Assembly: GCF_036898095.1 (NCBI RefSeq)
Contig: NC_090746.1
Location: 102,161,458-102,225,457 of the forward strand
Source of the DNA: Palaemon carinicauda
Lineage: Eukaryota > Arthropoda > Malacostraca > Decapoda > Palaemonidae
Reading direction: 5' to 3'
DNA length: 64,000 bases
The notes under the pieces: generated by a model
The model's database searches: none
The model's input: only the letters and a program-made list of their open reading frames with translations
What the model was told of the DNA's origin: nothing
Program-made: the position numbers and the translations under genes
Part shown: positions 45,528-56,511 of the stretch, in pieces
Numbering within the stretch: position 1 is the first letter of the stretch
Layout: each line of letters starts with the position of its first letter

Positions 45528-45708
45528 AAATGCAGCCGTTTCTAGTCCACTGCAGGTCAAAAGTCTCAGACATGTCCTTATTCATGTCTTGGGTTTGGCC
45601 AATTGTCATCATAACGTTGGCCAACTGTGGATTGGTGACCGTGTGAGACTTTAGTCTAATTGTGGTGATACACAAACCCTTTACCACATTAAGGTATTCC
45701 CACTCTGA

Positions 45709-45714
<6 letters not shown>

Positions 45715-45792
<78 letters not shown>
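45715..45792. repeat. (TA)n microsatellite
   Basis: Second of the pair. The two long self-complementary TA tracts could pair with each other. Confidence 0.95.
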
Positions 45793-45795
<3 letters not shown>

Positions 45796-46063
45796 TGATA
45801 ATAGATCCATAATATATGTATAGACAAATTCGCTATCAATGTTAATAAAAAACGTATCAGGAAGCGCAAGTAATGTCTACTTAATAAGGTAATTACTACA
45901 TCTACTTATTAGATCCAAGCAATGTGCGTACATATTCATAAGCGTGTATGCGTAAACTTACGTATACATAAACGCACCGTAAGTCTATATGAATGTACGT
46001 ATGTGGGTGTACCGGAAGAGCTGAGAATGACTATGATCTCAGACATATTACCTTGCCAAGTCC

Positions 46064-46065
<2 letters not shown>

Positions 46066-46140
<75 letters not shown>
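46066..46140. repeat. (CT)n microsatellite upstream of the bestrophin first coding exon
   Basis: About 75 bp of CT, ending 219 bp before the predicted acceptor at 46359. Confidence 0.95.
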
Positions 46141-46144
<4 letters not shown>

Positions 46145-46359
46145 GAGTCAAGTGCAAGTAACCTTGGGAGACATTACGCCTAATAATAGCGTATGGAATT
46201 TATTCCCCTACATTTTTTTCAGTTGATGTATTTCATACATTTTTTTTTTACATACATTATACACATCTATGCATAAGAAGTATTAAATAATAGGATTATT
46301 TTCTATATTATCTATCAATTCTATAATAACTGTTATTTTAGTAATTATCTTATTTTCAG

Positions 46360-46492
46360 GGAGGTAGGGGCATAACGGATTCTTGAGTGTTGCCATCTTG
46401 TGAGTCGAACGTTTAACAGCCATGACAGTCGTCTACTGTGATAAAATTGCCAGCCGCGGCGGATTTGGCTCATTCTTTAAGCTTTTGTTAAG
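46360..46492 (+). CDS. Bestrophin exon with start codon (coding 46422-46492)
   Basis: TATTTTCAG precedes 46360. The ATG at 46422 opens 23 codons plus two bases, ending FGSFFKLLLR at AAG|GTAAGC. The exon is too short to appear as a conventional long frame but matches the bestrophin N-terminus residue by residue. The last 16 coding bases are the seed of the intron-1 array. Confidence 0.9.
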
Positions 46493-48510
46493 GTAAGCTT
46501 TAGTTAGGGCAAGCTTTTACTTTGTTAAGGTAAGTTTATGTACTAAAATAAACTTTTGTTTGGGTAAACTTTCCTGTTAAGATAAGTTTTTGTAATGGTA
46601 AGTTTTTTTTTGACAAGGTTAGCTTTTGTTAGGGTAAGCTTTCTTGTTAAAGTAAACTTTTGTTAGGGTAAACTTTATTGACAAGGTAAGCTTTTGTTAG
46701 GGTAAGCTTTCTTGTTAAAGTAACTTTTGTTTGGGTAAACATTTTTGACAAGGTAAGCTTTTGTTAGGGTAAGCTTTCTTGTTAAAGTAAGCTTTTGTTA
46801 GGGTAAACTTTTTGGACAAGGTAAGCTTTTGTTAGGATAAGCTTTCTTGTTAAAGTAAGCTTTTCTGTTTGAGTAAACTTTCTTAGAGTAAGCTTTTTAT
46901 AAAGAAAGCTTTCTCCAAGTTACACTTTTTAAGGTAAGCTTTTTCATAGGGTAAGAATTTTTAAAGTAAGCTTTTGTTGGTTACGCCTTTTTAAGGTAAG
47001 CTTTTTCTTAGGGTAAGCTATTTTTTAAAGTAAGTTTTTGTTAGGTTACGTTTTTTAAGGTAAGCTTTTATTAGGATTATTTATTGTAGGGGTAAGCTTA
47101 TTTGCTAAGACAAGCTTTTTAAGGTAAACTTTATTCAAAGCAATATTTATCTAAAATATGACATTTTATAGTAAGCTTTTGTTAGATAAACTTTATTTAA
47201 AATAAGGTCTTTATTGTAAACTTTGGTTAAGTTATTTAGGTAAGCTTTGTTTAAGATAAGCTTTAATTAAGGTAAGCTTTTTTGTGAGGTAAGCTTTATT
47301 AAAAGTGAACTTTACCTAAAGTAAGCTTTATTTAAGGTAAGTCTTCTTTGGTAAATAAGTGTAGGATTTATCAAAGATAAGCTATTTTTATTAGACTTTT
47401 ATTAACATAAGCTTCTTTTGTTGGAGGTAAGCATTATGTAAGCTAAGCTTTGGTAAGTCAAGATTTTTGTTGTAGTAAGCTTCATTCAAAGTAAGCTTCC
47501 GCAAAAAGGAGCTTTTCTTTTGCTTGATGTAAGCTGTATATAACGTAAACTTTATATTTGTTAAGGTAAACTGTTTAAAGAAAGTTGTGGTTAGAGTAAG
47601 CTTTAATTAGGGTAAAGATATTTGGATGTAAGCTTTATATGAGGTAAGCTTTTGCTATGATTAGCAAATTTTGTGGAGACGAACTTTATTCACATATTTC
47701 TAGTTAAAGTTAAGCTTCTCTTAAGGTTAGCTTTGTTTAAGGTATGCTTTTTAATGTAAGCTTTTTTTCTGAGATAAGCTTTAGTTAAGATAGGATTTTT
47801 TTGTTGCGATTATATTTTTCTAAAGCAAGCTTTATCTGAGATAAAGTTTTGCTAAGGTAACAGTTTTTAAGGTAAGCTTTATTCAGTTTAAGCTTTGCTT
47901 TCAGGTAGAAAGGAATATTTCAAAGCAAGCAATATCTAAAGTACCATTTATTCAAGGTAAGCTTTTGTTAAGGTTACTTTTCCTCAAGGTAAACTACTAG
48001 GCCTAATAATAGTCTAAGGTAAACTGTAGTTGAGATGATCTTATTTTAAGCCTAAGAGTAGTCTATTATTACTCTGGTAGTAAAAAAACAAATTCTGACC
48101 ATGGGCCTACGTGCTGATTTATTGGATGGCACCCCTTTACCGTTACCTGGTCAGTAGGCCTGCGGGAGAAATTCCCATAGTCCTACGGGAAACATTCACA
48201 TAGGCCTATTTCTTCATACACAAGAATTTTGGGATGCTTAAATATATGTATATTTCTAGTGTATATTGTTATTCAATATCAGCCAGGTTTCTTATGGAAT
48301 ATTCAACGAGTCTTGCATTTTGGGTCATGGTGGAGGTAAGCTCTCTATTAGGCGCCTTTTTAATGTAATTATTTATTGTTTTTTTTTTTTTTCAGATGGC
48401 GTGGAAGCGTGTACAAGATGGTATGGCAAGACATGCTTGTGTTTATGGTCCTGTACTACCTCATTACCATTATATATCGGTTTGCTCTCCCTGAAGAAAA
48501 CAAAAGGTAT

Positions 48511-48578
<68 letters not shown>

Positions 48579-49959
48579 GTATAAACCAAATATGAATTTA
48601 CATTTTTCCTTTTGTGAGTGATGAGATAGGCAGCTCCTGATAGATGACAGATTATATGTTTAAAGGATGCTCATGAATGGTAGAGACAAGGGGCAGTGAC
48701 AATGCTCTAGAGACCGACCATATGTAGCCTCCCCTCTCCACCTAAGCTAGGACCAGGGAGGGCAAGGCAATAGCTGCTGATAACTCAGCAGGTAGACTGA
48801 TATGCTCCCCCAAACACCCATCCTTAGTTCACAAGGATGGTGAGGTAGCAGAAACTACAAGACACTATTGAGCTTGAGCTGGTCTAGAACTCCAGTATAG
48901 CAGAATACCAAGAAAGGACGTTTTCAATAGGCTACAACAATCCTATCATATTCCTAAATCTTCTTCTTCCCCACCGTTATTCCTACATTAAAGGGTCGGT
49001 TGCCTGATGCGCCCTCCCCAATGCCTTCTATCAAAGGCATCCTCTTCCATCAAACCTCTTCTCTCCATATCATCCTTCACCTTATCTTGCTATCTAATTC
49101 TCTGCCTCCATAAATCTTAAATCTGCGGTAGCATAGAATATAGTCACAGTCCTTACAAGGTAATTTTCAACTGATCGATGACCCGTCGCCGTCTGATTTC
49201 CTCAGGGACTTCGAGATGGTGGTGGTCCACTGCGCCAAGTTCCGAAACCTGATCCCCGTCTCCTTCGTCTTGGGGTTCTTCGTGTCCCAGGTGGTCAGCA
49301 GATGGTGGAGCACTTGCAAGAGCCTACCTTGGCCTGATACACTGGCCATTACCCTGAGCACTTACGTACCTGGACAAGTAAGTTGTACAGATTGGATTTA
49401 TGATTTTGATATTGTTATCAATATAGTAGGGTAGGCTGTGGCACCCTATACTCAATTTCTTTTAATGAGGCGCATTTGCACCGACTCGCAGTGGTGCCGT
49501 TTTAGCTCGGAAAAGTTTCCTGCTATCTGATTGGTTAGAATTATCTTCTCTAACCAATCAGCGATCAGGAAACTTTTCTGAGCTAAAAGAGCACCACTGC
49601 GAGTCAGTGTAAATCTGCCCCACTAAAAATAATTGACTATAGTAGTACCACCCAAACTCGGCCGAATCTCTCGTCAGGCTGGGAGGAGCGGAGAGAGGAA
49701 AGATTCCCATATTGTTCCTTTGTTTGATGTAGGCTACTCCACAAAATTGGGGGAAGTGCCTTGGTAAATAGAATAGAATGATTATTATTTTTCCTTGTAT
49801 GTTATTTCTTCTCTCTTCTTCTAGGATCCAGAATCAAAGAACGTAAGAGCCACAATTTTACGTTACGTTAATCTCACCATCGCCATGACTTTCGCTATGA
49901 TTTCCCCAGCCGTCAAGAGGAAATTGCCGACGCTGCATCACTTCATGGTTGCTGGTGTG

Positions 49960-50035
<76 letters not shown>

Positions 50036-50948
50036 CTTAACACTTAGATCATTGACTCAGAGGTTGGATATCTCAAGACCACTATTTCAAAATTCAACAT
50101 GGCCTCTGGCCAATAGAAGCTACCTGCCAATTTCAACGAACGATTCTCTTTCCAGGCTACTTAACAGACGTCGAAAAAATCGCTCTCGATAACCTTGAAG
50201 TCAAGACGAAGCAGCACAAGACTTGGATTCCAATTTCATGGGCTTGCAAGACACTGCAGAAGGCTAGGAATGAAGAGATAGTGTCGAACGACTCCCACCA
50301 GCGGTTGATCGCAGCCGAAATCATGGCCATCAGGGGACAGTGTGGGGGTCTAATTGGCTTCAGTTGCTATAATATACCTCTGGTGTACACACAGGTGAGT
50401 GCTTCACTCTGTAGGTTTATAGATCGATTGACTTGGGTCGGTCCAGGCACAGAAAAAGGAAGTTTAGTCCCATTTTACCAAATCGAAGAGACACTCCCCT
50501 AACTTTACTGACATCGTCATGTCATTAGGTTCCCTGAGGCCCTACAGTAACAGTAGTTGGAAGGTACATTCGTTACTCATTAGATTACCGCCATAGCTCC
50601 TATTTCCGACGTAAAGACACATTATTTTTCAAATTTGTTGCAAAGAGGACAAAACTTTGATTCTTGCAAAAAACCTGAAACCTTCTTCAGTACAGCATAA
50701 GGCAAAAATATCCCAACTCCTCTTAGGGAAGATGGTATTACCATACTTGCAATTCTCGTGTGCACTGTAGATAGCTACATCTACTTTTTAGCCTTCTGCT
50801 TCAACTTTTGATCTCCCTGCCTTTCCTCTTGCTGTTAAACCTGGTCACAGAAAGCAAAATTGTATTTGATTCTAAAATTCCGAGCTATCATTGTGAGTCT
50901 TGCATTGTTTTTCAACAATCAATGGTCTCATTAATCATAATCCCTTCC

Positions 50949-50981
<33 letters not shown>

Positions 50982-53616
50982 CTCATCACCATTGTGAACA
51001 TTTGCGGGAGCTACTGTTCCTCTCCTAGTTGACTGTCACTAAGCACACCTTATAAAATCAGTTTGGTACTGCTCCTCCAGACATCCTTATCGCTCGCTCC
51101 ATCAGTGATGTCTTATGCGTTGTCATCTGCTTTTATTCCTATTTTTTCCAAGTCTTTCTTAAAAAGTACCAGCCGCATTTTTCTTTCACTTGCTTTAATG
51201 TGATGGAGTTTCTTCTGGTAGTCTGCATATGAACAATACCAAAGCCTCAGTATCATGGTCTTCCACAGTCTTTGGTTAGAGTTCTCTTACTTGAGGGTAC
51301 ACTCAGGCACACCCTTCTATGTTTTCTTATTTCCTTTCCTCAAATTCTTTTGTGGTTTGTCATGTTTTCATTGAGTTGACCTCCTCTTCTAAATTTTGTC
51401 ATGCGGGTGCCTAGCAATTTACATTTTTTCTATTCTTCTTTGCCAGGCAGTTTGGTGTTTAAGTATTCATGGGAGATCAAGAAATTGCATATTCTTTAGT
51501 TCAGTCGTTGTTTAAACGTAAACTGAAATCTATTTTATTATTATTATCACTTGCTAAGCTACAACCCTAGTTGGAAAAGCAGGATTCTATAAGCTCAGGG
51601 GCCCCAACAGGGAAAATTGCCCAGTGAGGAAAGGAAACAAGGAAAAATAAAATATGTTAAGAACAGCAACAACATTAAAATAAATATTTCCTATATAAAC
51701 CATAAAAACTTTAACAAAACAAGAGGAAGAGAAATTAGATAGAAAAGTATGCCTGAGTGTACCGTCAAACAAGATAACTCTAATCCAAGACAGTGGAAGA
51801 GAGTGGTCTTTTGGTTGTTTTATATCAAAGTTGTATCACCTGCACATTTTGGTGTTAAAATAGAGATATTTTCTTCTTCTAGATAGTTTTACATTTGATT
51901 TGGGCACAACCTTTTAAAACGCAGGCCTGGGTGATGGCTGATGTCAGTGCTTGAGTCAAGTAGAAATGAAAAGAATTACTGAGAGACAAACGTTCTTCTT
52001 CCAAGATTCCCAGAATTGCTGTAAAAGATGTAATTCTTCTATAAAAAAAAAAAACTTTTTCGAGAACACTAAAGACTTTGTTTTTATCTACAGTGATCAG
52101 AGGTCTTTGTCATGTTAATCATAAGTACTTAAGTGATATAATCACAAAGTATAATTTTTTTTTTTGAAGGGGTTTGTCAGAAGTAGAAAAAATTTTCATA
52201 GCTTGATCTGTAATTCTGATAAGCAATTTGGTCTCTATTAATTCCTATGTATAGAGTTCTCTTGCTTAAGGGTACTCTTGGGCACGCTGTTCTATCTTAT
52301 TTATCTTCTTTTTTTTTTCAGTTTTATAGCTTATATATAATGGATTTAATTTAATGTTACTGTTCTTGAAATATTGTTTGATTGTTTATTACTTCTCTTG
52401 TAGTTTATTTAATTCCTTGTTCCCTTTCCTAAATAGGCTAGTTTTCCCTGTTGTAGCCTTTGGGCTCATAACATCCTGCTTGCTCAATTGGGGTTGTAGC
52501 TTACCTTGTGATAATAATGATAATAATAGCCTATCCCATGTAGTTTTTATAAAGCAGACGGTTAGAATTTTGTATAACACAGACAGTATTATGATTGGTC
52601 ATAGGTTTTCTCTTGGTACCCTTTGGCAAGGGTTCTCAATTTCCAATCTTAAGGTCTGATAGGTCGTTTCCTATAGATGCAACTTTATTTAGGATACTGG
52701 CTATACATTTATGGTGACCGATGTGGTACGTCTCTGACTGGTGATCGCCAGACTGGGGTTTGAGTCCCGCTCAAACTCGTTAGTTTCTTCAGTCGCTGAA
52801 ACCTCACCATCCTCATGAGCTAAGGAGGGTTTGGGGGAGCCTATAGGTGTATCTGCTGAGTCATCAGCAGCCATTGCCTGGCCCTTCTTGGTCCCAGCTT
52901 GGGTGGAAAGGGTGATTGGGCGCTGACCATATTCATATATGGTCTGTCTCTAGGACATTTTCCGCTTGATAGGGCCATGCCACTGTCCCTTGCCTCTGCC
53001 ATTCATGAGCGGCCTTTAAAAATATTTGATGTACCCAACTTGGCATGTAGGCCTATCAGTGCCACAGGTCTTCCATTTTTTCATACTATTTTTTTTTTTT
53101 AATTTCATATTAATCTTTTTAGTTCTCAAAGTTCTTAGTAGAATTTATCTGCACCATTTTTGATGGACTCAAGATGTTTCAATTTGCCTTCCATCTCTAT
53201 TTCTCCCTTTCATTAATTTTGTTTCTGATTGTATTCTTGATTTATTATCTTTTAGTCTTTAATTCTCTCTTACGTTGACAAGGCTAACATGAGTCTGTCT
53301 TCATAGTTTGTATATTACAGATCTATTTTAACGTTGTTACTGATCTTGAGATATCTTATATTTTCTATTCATTACTTTTCATATCTATAACTTATGTATT
53401 TTCTTATTTCCTTTCCTCACTGGGTTATTATCTCCGGGAGAGCTCTTGGGCTTATATTAACCTGCTGATCCACCTAGCAGGTTCTCTTGTAGTTTATTCA
53501 TTTCCTTATCTCCTTTCCTCACTGGGATATCTTTCCCTGTTGGAGCCCTTGGGCTTATAGCATCCTTCTTTTCCAATTAGGGTTGTAGCTTACCTTGTAA
53601 CAACAACAACAACAAC

Positions 53617-53648
<32 letters not shown>

Positions 53649-56448
53649 TAATAATAATGATAATGATAATAATAGGCCTACCCTTTCCCAAAAAGTCCCA
53701 TCACAAAGAATCACTTGATGTATAGCTCGTTCTAACATTGAAATCGCCCAAAATCACATAAATGTCACTACTATAGATCTGTTTTCTGTTTTATATCTTG
53801 TCTATAATATCTTATATCTAAGCAGGTAATGTTCGGTGAGTTATTTCGATGTCTGGGTCTTATTTAACAATATTTTTTCCGATGATTTAAGCTAGTCTAT
53901 ATATTATAGTTACCATTAAATAAAATGAACGTTTTCTCTCATGGTCTGTGACTAAGAAAACGTTTTATGGGTAACTATAACATTTAAGTAACCCGTAAAT
54001 TTGTCTTTCCATTTCCCATGATTTATTTATCTTTATTAACCAGATGCTATTTTATATTATAATTTGATTATTTGATAAAATTATAGTTTCAGCCAAACTC
54101 GGACATCGATATAAGATATATTTTTTTCGAGTTGAAATAGCGTGTTTTTAACGAATTTGATCTTTAGTTCTACTGCAAATAATCAGATTTAAAGATACAA
54201 GGCCCCTAGAAATAGGGTTCCACAGTGGGGAATTGGGTTATTTGGGAGGGAGAATACAGAGAATTGGTAAATGTAGAGAAGCTGTCTACCCTTAACACAA
54301 AAGTCATCGCAAAAAAAAAAAAAAAAAAAAAAAAAAACAGTTACTGTAATCAAAATCAAGTAATTGTAATGAAACATGGTCAAAACACTGGAGCTTTTGT
54401 TTGCCAGGGTTCCTGACGTATGGAAAACCTGATACTGCATCCAGTTTTCTATGGACTCGAGTCGTTCGTGGCGGTCTGTCTCATATTACGAATACCTCGT
54501 TACTTAATTGAGCTAATGATTTATTGGTTTTTGCTTTCCCGTGTGCTCTCTTCGCTGGCGATTAAACACGACCTCCTTGCTCCTATGTTCTAGCAAGTGG
54601 AGAATGTTTCGCTACAAGTTTTAGCCCCATGGGATAGTATTTCGGCTTAACAATACCGACACAGCACTTACCCTGGGATACTTGACACATTTTGGTAGCA
54701 CTGAATGTTCACGCACATATTTACTACTTATGGCGTTCCATTGCAATATCCATGAAACCGCCCAATAACCTCAAAATATGAGAAGAAACAAATACTGTCC
54801 GTGTGATCAACAGAATCCATGGCAGTCAACTAACACACTACTTATAGAAGGACGCATGAATTCCAAAGTCGCAGTTAATTGGATAATCTTGAAACAAGCA
54901 AACAATCAGGTCTCAGTATCTTTACCGTACCCATAATTCATAATGAAAAACAAAGGAAGATAAGACATTTTCACCCACAATGCATTGACAATAAACAAAT
55001 TACCATGGGAAGGAAAACTAACATGGTAGTGTAAATACATCCTTGGGATAATAATCAGGAACAATATTCATTGCAAATATTTACATAGCCCTTAATTTGC
55101 GGAAGATTCGAGTAACTTTTTCGTACGAATCACCTCAAAAATATTTGTTAAATAAAAAGAATAATAGATAATTATCGAAATCTCAAAAATGTATATCAAT
55201 TAAAAAAATATTCATCCAAATTTGGCCGGAACTGTAATAATACCGATATTTTCTATGAGTTTCAGACTAAAGCTGATTTGATACTAAGGTTTATTAGTAT
55301 TAAGGGTCTAAGAGGGTGCACTTCTTTAGGGTAAGGCGTGATAGAGACCCCTTTTCCAACTGTGCGTGTGCTTACATACTTCCACTATCAAAACTAACAA
55401 CCTTAAGATATATGCTCACACACATCACCAAACCCCAATAATTTTGACCATCCTTTACATTCAGATCTTCCTGGACAATTCCATCCTGTTCGTAATACTA
55501 GGCAGGCAGTTAATTCTAATAGCCAGGCCTTCTCCATCATGAGGCTCAATACTACACAGTATTCTAGAAGTTTTATTCCAGCTGTGATCAAGTTGTGGAA
55601 TGATCTTCCTAATCGGGTAGTTGAATCAGTAGAACTTCAAAAGTTCAAAGTTGCAGCAAATGTTTTTATGTTGAACAGGCTGACATAAGTCTTTCTATAG
55701 TTCATATATGACATATATGTTTTGACGTTGTTTCTGTTTTTAGAATGATTTATTGTTAATTTGTTTTCATCATTTATTTATTTCCTTTCCTCACTGGGCT
55801 ATTTTCCCTGTTGAAGCCCTTGGGCTTATAGCATCTTGCTTTCCCAACTAGGGTTGTAGCTTGGCTAATAATAATAATAATAACTCTCTTTCCCCCATAA
55901 TCTCACGCAGGTTGTGACCATAGCAGTATACACCTTCTTCGTGTTTTCGCTGATCGGAGAGCAGTACTTAGACCCAGGACAAGGGATCCCGACCCACCCA
56001 GTCGACCTGTACTTCCCGTGGTTTGTCCTCCTGCAGATGTTCTTCTACATCGGCTGGATCAAAGTGGCCGAGGCTCTGCTCAACCCCTTCGGAGAGGACG
56101 ACCACGACTTCGAGTTCAACTCGATGCTTCAGCGCCACAAGGAGGTAAGCAGCGTTTTGTGAGGATGGTGATAGACCTATAGTCAATTCTTTTTAGTGAG
56201 ACAGATTTGCACCGATTCATAGGGGTGCCCTTTTAGCTCGGAAAAGTTTCCTGATCGCTGATTGGTTGGAGAAAATAATTCTAACCAATCAGATAGCGGG
56301 AAACATTTCCGAGCTAAAAGTGCACCGCTGCGAGTCTATGCAAATACACCTCATTAATAAAAAAATTGAGTATAGTTGAGGAGAGAGTCTTATGACAAGT
56401 GTTTCAAAGGAAATATGCAGTTTATTTGTTTGAGAGTACTATTAAGTA

Positions 56449-56511
<63 letters not shown>

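Noticed and set aside
50281..50502. A separate 73-residue gene at the end of bestrophin exon 5
   Set aside because: Its first part is exon 5 coding sequence; the rest is read-through past the donor at 50395.
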